Of a DNA stretch of 64,000 nt, positions 10,683 to 23,400 are shown one piece after another; position 1 is the first letter of the stretch, and every line of letters starts with the position of its first letter. The notes beneath the pieces were generated by a model. It saw nothing but the letters and a program-made list of their open reading frames with translations, was not told the origin of the DNA and made no database searches. The position numbers and the translations under genes were made by a program. Source of the stretch: Flammula alnicola (lineage: Eukaryota > Basidiomycota > Agaricomycetes > Agaricales > Strophariaceae); contig JADNRV010000020.1 of the NCBI GenBank assembly GCA_015499995.1, forward strand, positions 310,001-374,000. Reading direction: 5' to 3'.

Positions 10683-13290
10683 TCAAGGGAAACGCACTCG
10701 GAGGTAGCTGATAATTTCGGATCGTAGAGCTTCAGCTTGAAGAGAAAATCTCTTCAAGACATAGTCTTGGCTCCAATTATCCAGATGAAATTTAGACAGC
10801 AATTGGACAAGTAAACGCGAACGGTCGGAATAAGGCAGAAGTATTGCACCGCAGTCGAGAGTAGCGGCGAAAAAATAATCGGCATATGAGTCGTGCTCCG
10901 AAGGTTGCTTGATTGCTGACCTGCTGAGCACTTCCCCTTGTAGTGTACTGGTTTTAGAGACCCGGTGTGAGGTCACGATAGCATCGATAATCCCACACGC
11001 AAACTTCAAGCATATGTAGGCCTGGTGAGTACATCTCCACCCGAAAGACGTATTGAGGGAGTGTTCAAAACCAAAGTCCATGTGTACCGTTGGTCGATGC
11101 AACAAAGCCGTATACAAGACCCGATACGATAATGTTGTTGCCAGCTGAGAGCTGTCTTGACATCGTTGGCATGAATTATAAATGGCGTGATCACACCTTC
11201 GAAATATCTACAAAAATATAGTTGATTTAGCGGGCTGCAGATTCGTGGGCTAAAATATGAACTTACATAGTCTCGGAACCGAGGTTGGGTAAGTAGCGCT
11301 ACCAGTGATTCCTTTATTAGATCGTCCAAAGGATAGTAGTCCGTGCCTTCTAAGACCTTCACATAGGAATTCAATATTTGACCTTCGTTCCTAATGTCCT
11401 GGATGCAACCGATGTTTAAATTAGACGAAGCAAAATCTGACAGCCATATGTACCTTTCTTGTAAATAGATTAAACAATTCCACCATCCGCTTTGATTGCC
11501 AAACGTTCCTAATACTCCAAAACGCTTCCAGTCTGGGTTTATCAGCGTTATTAAATTTAGCCGAAATATGGCTTGGGATTTTGTGAGCATCATTAGATGC
11601 GATGTTTTCATAGATTTTTATGAAGTTGAAGTCTTCCAAATCATTTAGTAGGCTGTCGGAGAGAAAGGCCTTCTCGTAATGACTCAAAAATGGCACAAGG
11701 TATAAATCTGGCTGTCGGCGACCATCTCTCGTGAATGCTAGAAGAACATCAGGCTGGGCATAATATATGTCAAGGCTTTTTCGAATACTCACAGGTATCT
11801 TGAAGTAATTTCATGTATCCTCTTGCAAGCTGTTCGTGCGCCATGCCTAAATCTACGAAGAGCTCTCCCGATCTCAATGGGTCAAGAAGAAAATCGCTGA
11901 GAGAAGCATGGTGCAACTCAATGGGAGAATTGTTATTGCCGAGACCGACGATGGACAACAAGTCGGTTAGAATGAGTTTGACATCGCCGGGTTGGAGGAA
12001 AAGTAACTTGTCAATCATCTCGGGAGTGTTGAAGTTCCCTAATCCATCTTCTGGGGTTCTTGGGATAACGAGAACACTGAAGATCTGCTTGACTCTGCGA
12101 GAGTCGTCAACAGACAGGAAAATATGGGTATACAAAGCATCCAGTGCAGCATAAGGTGTATCGTTTGCAGGAGTAGGAGAAAGGCCCAATATTATCTGAA
12201 GGCGATCAGTCGGCCGATGTTTGGGTGACTGGATGTACTTGATAATTGTCGATGCGTATATGAATTGCCCGGACGATCGGCAAACCAGCTTTTCGATTTC
12301 AGCTTCAGTTGGCCACAGAGAGGGGATGTGCCCCTGTAGAGGATGTGTACTGACGATCTTCTTGAACTCTGACCGAAGAAAAATTCGAATATCGTTGTCT
12401 GTATTGAGGTCGTTGACGAGGTCGATCCGAGTAACGCCAGCGCCAGCCAAAATTGGGTCATGGTCGAAAATATTGCAGATGTGTGATTCGGGGCGGCTGG
12501 CAACAAGAAAACGGTACGGGAGCTTAAGTTCTCGAGTTGCCTTTCCAACGACTTTCAGAATTTCGCATTGAATTCTGGGGTCACTGCATTCATCGAGGCC
12601 GTCAATGACGATAAGTCGTGGATGGTGCGGGTGGGAGAAAACTCTTTCTAGACGGTATCTGAAGGACCTCCGGATTTTCTTGATAGGCTTGGTGATTAGA
12701 TTTTCCATTTGGGTGTCAATTGTTCGGTCAAAAATGCTGAGATCTTTTTGAATGCATTTTTTGATATGGGGGTGCGTTCTTGGAAAGGTCAAGGTGAGTT
12801 GATAAGCTAATGTTGCAATCAACATATTTCCGTCCGATCGGCTTGAGGTGAGGGCATTCCTGGAGAAGAAGAAAGTGGCCGCAAGTTCTTCTTCCCTCCT
12901 GCATTTCTCTGCGATTGACTGTGCCAGAGCGGACTTTCCGGATCCCGCTGATCCATGAAGCCAGAGAATGGAGGACGCCTCGTCACCACCCATAATCCAG
13001 TCTATCATAGTCTGCAGGATGGCTATTCGGGTATCGGAGTCGCACTTTGGGGGATCGAAGCGCTCGTTCGAGTCCAGTAGTGCACCAAACGCACTGCGTT
13101 GGTAGAGAGCATCAAGTCCTACGACCAGCCTAAGCAGCAGGAAAAAGAATGTTGGAATGCAGATCCACGTACCATTTTCAGACCCTCTAATCTCCACAAC
13201 TTTGCCGTTGGTTGTGTTGATAAATTGCCCTCCATTAATTTGCAAGTTTTGGGCCTTGTGAAACATCTGGTTTGATGCCACGGTGTTCAT
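10683..13290 (-). CDS. NACHT-domain NTPase (fungal NLR-like)
   Basis: Start ATG at 13290. Residues 1-35 hold a short glycine/asparagine motif (NLQINGGQFINTTNG) seen at the N-terminus of many Agaricomycete NACHT proteins. After an intron (about 13172-13120) comes LDALYQRSAFGALLDSNERFDPPKC, then the NACHT domain: Walker A GSAGSGKSALAQ, Walker B LIVIDGLDECSD, sensor region YRFLVASRPESHI. A helical STAND-type region follows (PRTPEDGL, HHASLSDFLLDP). C-terminal exons lead to frames around 11600, 11300 and 10683-11117; I could not resolve the last two junctions. No WD40, ankyrin or TPR repeats are visible. Such proteins act as intracellular non-self sensors in fungi (family knowledge); the role here is inferred. 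Confidence 0.75.
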
Positions 13291-13708
13291 TGCCGGGAAT
13301 ACGGAAGAGAATAAACAAGATTAGTGGACATGAATTGACCTCTTCGATGCACTGAGAAGTCTAGTCGCTGTCGAAGACCTTGGGCGTCTACCACAGCCAT
13401 CTGACAACCATAGCCACCAATCACGATACCCGTGTACCTGCATCAAAATTTCAAATGGGAATTATGGGATAAAGGTTTAATATCCATTCCGAGTTCGGTT
13501 CTGAAGCCCAGTGAAAACCAGCTTTGCGTCACGTGATTCATTTTGATTCGTCAAAAACTCAAAACAGCTCCCGATGGGCAGCAGTTTGGAACAAATCGCT
13601 CGAAATAGCTTGTATGTTGCAGATGGGTACGACAAATGACATTTAAAAAATCTAAATAAAAGCATATATAGAGTTTTTGAAAATATTTGGATGCATTTGC
13701 GCAACATT
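13291..13708. other. Flank between the NACHT gene and the Harbinger element
   Basis: This is the NACHT gene's presumed promoter and AT-rich DNA up to the target-site copy ATT (13706-13708). No gene seen. Confidence 0.45.
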
Positions 13709-13728
13709 GGATGACTTCCCGTAGGAAT
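13709..13728 (+). repeat. Left terminal inverted repeat of the Harbinger element
   Basis: GGATGACTTCCCGTAGGAAT, identical in reverse complement to 17349-17368 and preceded by the target copy ATT. Confidence 0.9.
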
Positions 13729-13730
13729 CT

Positions 13731-13760
13731 GAAGCAGGTTTAGAGCTCTAAACCTGCTTC
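13731..13760. repeat. 30-bp perfect palindrome inside the Harbinger left end
   Basis: Each 15-nt arm (GAAGCAGGTTTAGAG) is the exact reverse complement of the other. Diverged half-copies (GAAGCAAGTTTAGAGCTCC) occur near the right end at about 17328-17346, and a shorter relative at 17237-17254. This suggests subterminal binding sites for the transposase or Myb protein. Further near-palindromes follow at about 13773-13790 and 13846-13874. Confidence 0.8.
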
Positions 13761-14026
13761 AAACCTTATTTGCCGAGGTCTAGATCTCGGCATGGCCGTG
13801 GCTCAGAATACGGCCGCGCTTCAGAACCGTTTCAAACTCTAAATTCTGGCGAGGGGTCAGGACCCTCTGCCAGATGATAAAAAATATACAAACGTCTTCA
13901 AACACCTCTAGATGACCCAAAATGTTATTGAGATGAATCTGCGTTGGGGCTCAGTCAGTTTTTGGCGAACATGGTGATGACATAAGCTGACCGCTGTTCT
14001 GCTCCCCAACAAATTCTTGCTCGCTC

Positions 14027-15788
14027 ATGGACCTTCCAATGAACCACAATGACGACTCTGGTTGGGACAGTCTTGAGGAGTCTGCGTTCCCGACTTCACA
14101 TACAGACTTACATCTGCCAAATGATATCCTTCAAAGCCAGCAATATCCAGATCCTCCCATGGCAAACGTGCAACTTGACTTGTCAGGAGATGCCCAGATG
14201 TTATCTTCAGGCGGAATGGTAAGTTTTTATTTTTGCCTCACTCCAGTGCTAAGCGCTCATCACCAAACATGAATTCTTAGACGAGTATGCAGCCATTCTG
14301 GCAGGACCGTAACCAGCAGCTCATACCCCATCAATTGGCTCCAAAGCAACACGAGAACTCGACATACCCATACGGCTTCTTACCGCATCCAAACATCACT
14401 CTCATCCCATCTGGTCCCACACGTCAAACTCGGTCACCGGCGCCGTCTAGCGATGCCGATCTTCCCATGCCTGGCCAACCCATTGCTGAATCAGAGCCAG
14501 CCCAACGTACGGTGAAAGACCAGCCGAAGACAAAGAAGGCTTCTCGCAGGGGCAACAGAAAGGAGAAGGAGAATTCCAAGACTGGAAAGATGCGAGGAGG
14601 GAGGCGACTAGGATCAGCAAACTTCGGCGATGAGGAGCTCCTCAAGCTTGTGCGACTTATCAAGGATATTATGCCCATTGGGAGTGATGGTTGGAACAAA
14701 GTCACGGAAAGGTTCAACGAGTTTGTGAAGGACAACGGTGGGCATGAACGTGACACGCGTGCGCTCAAAGCGAAGTTTGATTGGGTATGTCTACCTGATT
14801 TCTTTTTATTTCCTTCATACTCATGCAATTAATTCCTTAGCTTGTTGCTACTGCGAAGCGTAAACCCACAGGTGAAGCAAATAGATCAGAATTGTTAACC
14901 CTTGCGCTCGAGGCAGAAGATGCAATTGATGCAAGGTCTGGCTCTGCCATGCTTGATGATGCCGATGGAGGATCTCCTCCATGGCCCGATACATGGGAGG
15001 GTGATGACGATGAACCTGCAGAGCCCAGTGAGGATGAAGAAGAGGCGAAGGGGCCTCGTGATGGGATCCAAGGATCAAAGAAGGAAACGGAAGCAAAAGC
15101 AGACAAGCCCAAGACGGAAGCAAATGCAGAAAAGCCCAAGACAGTTATCAAAGGCTTCTACACCGCTGACCCCCTCGAAGTCAAAACCCGCAAGCCTCGC
15201 ATAAACACCCAGGCGAACGAGGCGATGGCGGCCATCGGGTCTTACTTCAATGAGGACCATGTTCATTCCCGTGATGACACTCGAGCTGCACAAACCTTCC
15301 AGCAGATGCAGCTGCACCTGGCGCTTGGAGAGATGCGAGACCTTCGTACTACTGTGGACAGACTAAAGGATGAGGCGCGGAATGAATCTTTTCGGGCGAA
15401 CATATCTGATATGAAGTTTGCAACCCTAAAGCAGCAGTATGACGAACTCAAAACGGACTACCGTGACCTCAACAGAGAGTTCAATCATCTCAAACGTCGT
15501 CATTCACACTCGTCTGATTCACGCAGCCCACAAAACCACCATCACCATCGTCGTCGAGCACCATCCCATGACTCTTATCATTTCCGTGGGCGTTCTCCGA
15601 CCCGCATTCTATCTCCTTGGGCTCATCGCGCAACGCAAGCCCTTGACACTGAGATGGGCAGTCCCGAGCACCACCCTCTCAAGTTTCAGGTCACGCCGAA
15701 GAAGAATGGGAGGGGGGAAATTCAGGCTGTCGAGATTGCGCCACTTGTAGATGATTCTGAAATATGTATGCATAATGTCACTCCTTAA
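14027..15788 (+). CDS. Harbinger-encoded Myb/SANT-like DNA-binding protein
   Basis: Three exons (14027-14218, 14281-14784, 14841-15788) give 547 residues. Residues 1-170 are polar and disordered, ending in a basic stretch (KKASRRGNRKEKEN). Residues about 185-260 form the Myb/SANT-like region: FGDEELLKLVRLIKDIMPIG, WNKVTERFNEF, RALKAKFDWLV. Then come an acidic patch, a Lys/Glu/Ala-rich segment, a coiled coil (EMRDLRTTVDRLKDEARNES and onward) and a His/Arg/Ser-rich tail. In Harbinger elements the Myb-like partner binds the transposon ends and helps the transposase enter the nucleus (family knowledge). It ends 26 bp before the convergent transposase stop. Confidence 0.8.
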
Positions 15789-15814
15789 ACATAGATAGAT
15801 AAAATTTAGATCAA

Positions 15815-17146
15815 TTAATTGTTCTCCACAACCTCGATATGAAAGCGAGATACTCGATCCCGTCGCCTAATCTCCCCAAACATCATGTCACCGAGTGCGG
15901 ACCACAACCTGTCGTCCTCCGACTCCTGCCATATTGGCATATAAACTGACCGAATCTGACTAATCCCCACCTTCCGGGCTCGGACATTTGTGAGTCGCAA
16001 GCAGGATTCAATCAGTCTACGGCGACGCCTCTCAGACGAGATCGGGAGAGGTACACGCAATCGTGCAAAAGAACCTCGAACAGTTCTCATCCCCCACTCA
16101 GCAGTCTGGCGGTAGGAAAGGAGCTGCCTGTTTACGACCAAGGTATGTTGTTGTAGAATAGGATCGGAGGAGATTGGATCACCACTTTTGAGTGGTGCCC
16201 GAATCTTTCCGTAAATAGCTGATGAACCCCACGGAAATGCACTGTCTGCAACAAGAAAGAATCCATCAGGAACATCGGTCAGAATTTTTTCAAAGATGGG
16301 TCGTGCAACATGTGAATCATGCCAGCTTCCAGGACAGTTAATGCGCGCCATGATAATCACACCTGTACAAGGAATTGAGACAGGCATTCAAAGTTCTGGG
16401 ATAAACTCACCTTCTGGTGAGAAGACAAGGACATTGTTGATACAATGACCTGATTTCCATGCGTTGAATGTCGCATTTTCCATCTCTGGAACGTCAGACT
16501 CTTCGGAAACCAAAGATAGGCCATCAATGGACGCAAATGCACCATCAAGAAGAGGATGCCGTTGTTGGATGAGGTTTGATAGATGCTTGAAATCAGAGAG
16601 ATGGTGTGGAAGAGATATGGAGGCTTCCTTGAGAACAAGAAGTGTCTCGTACAAGATCTCCTGAGCGAACTCGAGGTAGCGATTGACCGTTGCTGGCACG
16701 AGGGCAAATATTTGCTGAAGGCGGACTTCGCGCATGGCAGATCCCAGGTAGTGCAACACCAATCTGAGAGCTCCCACACCATCTAATGATCGGCGGGCTG
16801 TACGTGCAGTGCCAACACCATTCACGTCGGTGCAAGGGATAGTGGAGTTTTCCCAGCGTTCGCCAAACATACCGGGTCCTTCCAGGAGTAATCGGAATGT
16901 CGCCACATCAAAGCCCATGGTGGTGATAAACGCACGATCTTCTTGGCTGTCCCATAACCTCTGCCAGGGCGTCCCAATGCGCGGGTTAGGCAGCAGGTTT
17001 CGCCGACACAGATACAACCGGTGTTCGCGTCGCCGTTCGTTCTGCTCTTGTCGTGTTTCAAGCGCCTTTATAATGACGACAGCAGAAAAAGCAGCAGCCC
17101 CTGCGTCGTCATCCATGAGTGTGGTGTAGTCATCGTCAGTGAGCAT
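15815..17146 (-). CDS. Harbinger DDE transposase
   Basis: Two exons (17146-16411 and 16362-15815) join in phase 1 to give 427 residues. The N-terminal third is helical, with PRIGTPWQRLW and a helix-turn-helix-like GVGALRLVLHYLGSAMREVRLQQIF. The RNase H-like catalytic core follows: first Asp in GAFASIDGLSL, second in CPGSWHDSHVARPIF with GFFLVADSAFP, and the Glu-containing RQTAEWGMRTVRGSFARL. This order matches the DDE_Tnp_4/Harbinger nuclease family. The frame is open throughout. It cuts and pastes the 13709-17368 element together with the Myb-like partner. Confidence 0.87.
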
Positions 17147-17348
17147 GTAGATGTGGTAGGAGCAACAGATAATCGACGATTATCGTGAAATTGCCATTCT
17201 TGGCCCGTGGGAACTTAAAGGTCAATAGCTTCGGAGCCTGCTTCAGATTTAGAGCTTATGGTTTACGGTCTGGAAAAAGACGTTCTAAACTTTTACAAAT
17301 CGGAGTTTGAACAATTTTATAAAATATGAAGCAAGTTTAGAGCTCCAA

Positions 17349-17368
17349 ATTCCTACGGGAAGTCATCC
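17349..17368 (-). repeat. Right terminal inverted repeat of the Harbinger element
   Basis: Exact reverse complement of 13709-13728, followed by the target copy ATT at 17369-17371. Confidence 0.9.
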
Positions 17369-17410
17369 ATTGATGTGAGCGGGGGACAGATGTAAGTAAA
17401 TCAATCTAAA

Positions 17411-17431
17411 TGTAAGCACAAGGGGGTACCG
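17411..17431 (+). repeat. Target copy plus left terminal repeat of the P-like element
   Basis: TGTAAGCA (17411-17418, target duplication) followed by CAAGGGGGTACCG (17419-17431, terminal repeat). The mirror copy is at 23763-23783. Confidence 0.85.
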
Positions 17432-20400
17432 GGATTACAATGCCGGGCCTGACGTAGGTAGGGAGGGTCGGCCGCCAGGCCGCTAAATTTTTTGTAATGT
17501 GTACTTAATATTTAACCGTATACTGCTATTTTAGGCACATTATAGCATATTTTACATGTTATATTGACCAATAGAGGTGTCTAGTAACCTTCAAACACCT
17601 TGAACTGTCGAAGGGACCACATACAAGCTGACCTACAGTCAATGACGCCGGAAAGGGAATGTCACATGACCCCAATCACGCATCAATCTCATACGGCTTT
17701 CTCCCAAGCTTTATGTTTGAGCGCGCGTTCTGGGCGCCTATCGATTTACAAGGCTATTTTCCGGACAAATAAAATCCTGCGTGCTAAATAGAGCGTTATG
17801 GAGCGATTTAAGCACGGCATAATCAATGAAAAGTACTGAAATCCTATGGCACAAGCTGCAATCTACATGTAGACCCCCCACTGCAGCGTCCATCACAGTA
17901 GCGGAAGTGATCGAGAATGGCGGAATAAATTTTACAAGCCGTCTCTTGCTCTCTGACTACTCCTGCATTCTCCTTATACTTGATCTTGTCTGCCATTGAC
18001 GTGAGCAACTGAATTAATGGAGCCAGACGATGTAAGTTCATTCAATTAATTGTACCTAGTAACAATAGTCGGAAACTAATAACTGAATAAAGGGACCGCC
18101 TGTCGGCGCAGATGGTCGTATTGTGTGCCCAGCCTGCAAAGAGCGAATCAAATGTGGCCCTGGAGGATGGAAAAATGTTCAGAAAACTCACTTGGGGAAG
18201 AAGACATGTCTCGACAGTCAACAGAAGAAGGACAAAAATAAAGGGCTGAAGAATGGGTCAATACTGTCAATGTTCAGTCGTTTAAAATCAAAGCCAACAC
18301 CCGTACCTTCGACCACTCAGGTGCCCGCGCCCCTACCGAGTAACCCTGCGCCAAGAGACACAGTCGGCAAATCCCCATGCCACAGCGGCGTCGACATGAC
18401 ATCAACCCTTTCGCGTGAACACTCTATCGAGATCGTTGGTTCTTCGGTCAAGGCGGTTGAAATTGCAGATGATCCTGCAGATGTAGTGCTTGTGGACGTG
18501 CCTGCAACTGCAGATGATCCTGCAGACACAGCACCTGTAGACGTGCCTGCGGAACCTACAAATCTCGTGGGCTCACTCAAGCTACTAGCAAGGAGTTTGT
18601 GTGACGATATCCATCGCCGTGCGCTTGAAGTTCTAAAGCCAGACCCTCTTGCCTGTTTCGATGTGGATCCAGCAGGCTACGATAACAAGATGTTTTCACC
18701 TGAAGAACTGTGGGAAGAGGTCTTGAATGGTGCGATGAAAAACGGTCTGGGATGGGGAACAACCTTGGACGTACCTTCCCTCCGTGAAACAGATGGGTGC
18801 GGAATGATGGGCCTGACCTATTTTGTCGAATACTTTGTCGTGAAACGAGGTGTGAGTGAGGCATTGTTTGAAGGAAAGTTGGCACACTTAATGTCTGGTC
18901 TGCGCTCAATGTAAGCCTTCCGTCGAATACTACTATCAGCCCATGTACTCACCAATATTTTAGGTACCCCGCAGCAATATTGCAGCCGCCACTAGCAGTA
19001 TCGCATCCCGTCACATGCTCTGTCATTTCTGCAAAAGCCCCGGCCCCCATTCCAATTGTCGAGGCTGCTAGCACTAGGAACATTATCCAGCATTCTACTG
19101 CTCTTAGCAAGCGAGCCAAATGCGAGGGATATATCATCACATTACCTGCAAATTCCTCGCCTTATGCTCTCTACCCAGTGGGGCTTCACCTCTCGCACAC
19201 CCTCCCATGGACGTTCGAGTTCCAAATCAACCAGATCATCTTTCGTGCGTGGAGCTGCAAGAAATTTACCGCCGCGGGAAGCCATGCCTGTAGCAATTGT
19301 ATTGCCCTGGCTGAGCACGGAATGCTCAAGGGAATTGTCACGAGGCTTGTCGACGGTGTCAACGAGAATGCAGGCTATGCATTTCATGGAACGCTTGGCC
19401 TTCTCGAAATCCTGCGTCGGAAAGACAAGCAAATCAGTCATCTACGAACCAAGGCTTTGACACAAGCAAGAATTATCCTTACCCGCTCCGCTGCACTCGA
19501 TGGTTTCAAGCGTTTCATGGTCGCAATTGCCAGCGCAAAGGCGGGAAATGTTGAACGATTAGTGCGGGTTGCATTAAAGCAGAATCGAAGCATCCGAGCA
19601 ATACTAGAGCTCTATCACAGAGCGGCGGAGGGGATCTACCATCCAAAGAGTTTCAGCGAAGAGGATGACATGCGGGGACTGTTGCTGTGGCTGCTAGGGG
19701 GAAACAGAATAGCTGGAATTGCTAGCCGTGCTCTCGGACTACCTGCACTCACCACGCTTCGAAACCGCGCCATCATGCCTCCTCTCATTCCTTCCCACTC
19801 CACGCCAGCCGTCAGCGAAGTCACCAAAAATATCGACGCATGCTTCGAGAGCATTGGCGAGATTCTTGCTTCGCGAAAGGTCGTCCATCAAGTTCTGATG
19901 TTGATGAGATTGCAACAGAGAAACGTATACGCTGGGATGATCATACCAACAATTTTCTGGGAGTCTGTCGGGAGCACGGGAAGAGGACAGCACTTGAATT
20001 CAGCACTGTTGACGACATGAAGGAGCTGTTCAACTGTCTGGAAACAGGAGAGGTTCACTATGCCGCCGAGGGAGTTCACTCAGATAGTCTCACGTTAAAA
20101 ATAGATTCTCACATGTACGTCTATATATAGGCCACTGTCGCTGCTCTTGGTCTCCTCGGAGAGGACACGCGCATCTATGCTGGACGTCCAATCCTTATAT
20201 CCGGCGATTGTAAGAGAGAAACCGGAGCCGAGCATGCTAAAGTTATACAAACCGTCTTCGATGCTGCAGACGGGCTCAAAGAAAAGACTGGACTTCGCAT
20301 TGTATCTATTGCATCAGATGGCGAAACGAGGAGAGGCGCGTCACTGGTGCAAATGACCTTCAAGAAGCAGCTAGAGGAGACCTCTCCTATTTACGAAATT

Positions 20401-23400
20401 CTCAAGGACTTGACGTTTATGGACTTCCACACGGGAAACGACGATGTTACCGCCGACAAGGACTGGAAACATGTGGATAAATGCATTCGGAACTATGCCA
20501 TTCGTGCTCGCGGAATTGTTATACGAGACTTCCGCATCACGCCCGCTATTATTATCAATCATCTCAAGTCAGAAGGCCACTCAGCAGTTCATATCAACTC
20601 GCTCTTCCAGCCGGACGACTCACAGGATGTCAAGCTCGCATTTGACTTGCTGAAGGATATTTGGACCCTTCCCATGCTCTCCACCCACTCTAATCCCTCT
20701 TTTCTCGCGGCTCGACATGCACTCTGCACTCTGGGAAAACTTCTCTATCACATAATCTTCCCTTACCTGTGCACCGAGCTCTCATTGAGTGAGCAGCTTG
20801 AGCACCTGAGTGCCGCGGCTCATTTGGCGCTTGTTCTTTACTATGACAATGGCAAGGATTTCATGCCGACTCTCCTTTATCAAGACCTCGCCATTATGAT
20901 CAAGAACGTGTTCTTTTGTGTCGCCAAAGCAAAGATCGACGACCCCAATGGCAAATTCTTTGTCATTCTGTTAGGGACTGATCGTCTTGAAGAGCTCTTT
21001 GGGATCTTGCGTACCATGGTCGGGAACGACTCAAACCTCGATATTTATCAGCTAGCATCTCGCCTTACGGGAACCACCCAAGTATCGAATATCCTGGCCA
21101 AATACCCACAGTGGGACCGCGCGCCTCGACGGCTGAAGCTCCCTGCCATCACACGCTCATCTGAAACACTGCCCGACACTGTGGATCATATCAAGCCGGC
21201 CTCGTGGAAGGGCGATGTATATGTCAAGAATGTAACACTCCTGACAGCGTGGAGACGTGGCCGTCATCTTGTTGAGAAAGATTGCTCATTTGCGGCTCCG
21301 ATTCTGGAGGCGTTGGAACAAAAGGGAAGTCACCATATTCTTGCACCACGCGGAAAGCTTCTGTTTCGTCTGACGCCCGAGGAAGCAGGAGAGGATGACA
21401 GCCTCGATCTTGAGGAAATCAGTCGGCCACACCGGCCTTCTGCTATCTCTGATGAGCTGGACGACAACCGAGTGGAAATCGAAGACTCATTTGTTGAGCA
21501 GGATCATGGTGACACCGTACTATCCCAGACCGCAGACTCTGGCCGTAAATTCGACCGCCACATTGAATTTGAAGGCACGCGCATGCTCAAGTCTCGCGCT
21601 CTCTCGCTGTATTCAAAACGGCTGGGAAAGGATGGCCCCAGCTCAACTGATCGATTGAAGCGCGTTCAAGAAGTGGAACGCTATGCTGGCTCCACGCCAC
21701 TCTCAAGCGCGTATGGCACCACACCTTCAAGTGTCAGTCAACCCTTGCTCGTAATTCAAGACCCTGTCGCCACGGTTGTCAGATGTCAAGATCACCTCTT
21801 CCTTTGTATTGGCGAGGTCAATGGCATCAAGATAAATTCCGACAGCGCCATTACCGCAGTCCCACAAGCAGACCTTTACGAGCTCGAGAAAATAACCGTC
21901 TCAATTCAGGTTCTTGGTCTACGTCCCTCTACTTCCGACGATGATATTTCTCTTCAGAATGACTGGCGCTCGTATCGAATCAAGGAGCTCACGCTACATG
22001 TCCCAGGGAAGTATATCCAAGCAATGGATCCGGAGTTTGTGTCGCGAGGAATAGGTCAAATGTTCTATCTATTCCAAGGGACCTTCCTCGTGGGCTTAGC
22101 GGCGATGATTCTTGGCCAGTTAACAAGTAATAACATCAAGGAGCTTGCGCACATCCCTCACACGGACAATTTTCCATACCGCGAACATACTGGTACGATT
22201 TTGCAACCTTATTGTTACTGATACTTATTTATATGACTCACAGGGAAATTCTGCTTCTCCTGCCGTTCAGCCACCTCGGAGCTCGACAACATCGAGGGCA
22301 CAACCAACAGCTGCTCGCTCTGCTCTCCCAGCTTCGAGTTTGGCACCAAAGTTGGTCAACGAGCACTCGAACATATAGGCGCCCATGTCCTTTTCGACCC
22401 GAACATCACCCGAGAAGACGAGCCGTGCGGGCTCTGCCTTCGCTCGTCCTCGCACTGTCGGATATTCCTTGCACGTGGCGCTGGCGGAAAGATGAAGGTA
22501 AATACACACCGCTCTTCGGGATGCGGAAACTGGCAGGTCTTTCGTTATACAGTTGCCGCGGAGTCCACTTCGACATCTCCCTGCTCAAATGTCCCTGTGA
22601 CATGTCCTATCTGCCCGGATAAGCAGTCTCCAGCTGTGTGGAAGTACAACCTCCGATCCCACATCCTATCGAAACATCCATCCGCATCGCTCGCTCGCTA
22701 TGCCCCACTTTGGGAGCTTACAAAGTTTGAAACCACTCAGATGATGTCCTTCTGGAGGGACCGGCGCAACACTGTTGTGCGCCGGCCTGGAAAGGCGAAG
22801 GAAGCAAAGAAGATAGTGATTTCGGAAGCGCATACTTCGACTGTGGCGCTGGCGACATCAACAGCCGAGGTCGAAGCTGATGAGGATGACGAGCATGTCT
22901 CAGACTCTGACCAGAACAGTAATGAGTCGGATGGAAATGATGCTCAAGAACCCGAGGTAATAATATCTTCAGTTATCTTGCATTCGCACTAATTCATTTA
23001 CTATCGTCTAGACAGATACATCAGCTGCACCAGAACATCAGGATAGTGGTTCAGCCACGCCGGCGCCCCATGATGATGACGACGGTACCATTTTCTCATT
23101 TTAACTAATCTACTATCCTAATTAAAGTCTATTTTAGACATGTATTATAACGGCGATGAACAACCACTCAACCAGGTCCTCCCACCCATTGAGAACACTG
23201 CTCTGGACGCTGGCGCTGCGCCATCGCCCTCAGCACAAGCAACGGCAGCATCCATTTTGGATTCTCGCGTGCCTTTCCCACATGATCTTGACGCTCCCAT
23301 GGCCTTGGAGCTGCCACAAGTCCCCATCCTCGGACCATCTGGTCGACCACAGAGAAGGACCCTTCATTCTCGATTCAACCTTGCCGAGCTTAAGAAGTGT

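Larger units (their letters stand above)
13709..17368. mobile_element. PIF/Harbinger DNA transposon, complete, 3660 bp
   Basis: The ends are perfect 20-bp inverted repeats (GGATGACTTCCCGTAGGAAT at 13709-13728 and its complement at 17349-17368), extended imperfectly inward. They are flanked by ATT at 13706-13708 and 17369-17371, a 3-bp target duplication typical of this superfamily. Inside are the two genes expected of Harbinger elements, convergently arranged: a Myb/SANT-like protein (plus strand) and a DDE transposase (minus strand), with stops 26 bp apart. Both frames look open. The left end also has several strong hairpins, including a 30-bp perfect palindrome. The element looks recent and possibly active. 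Confidence 0.88.
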
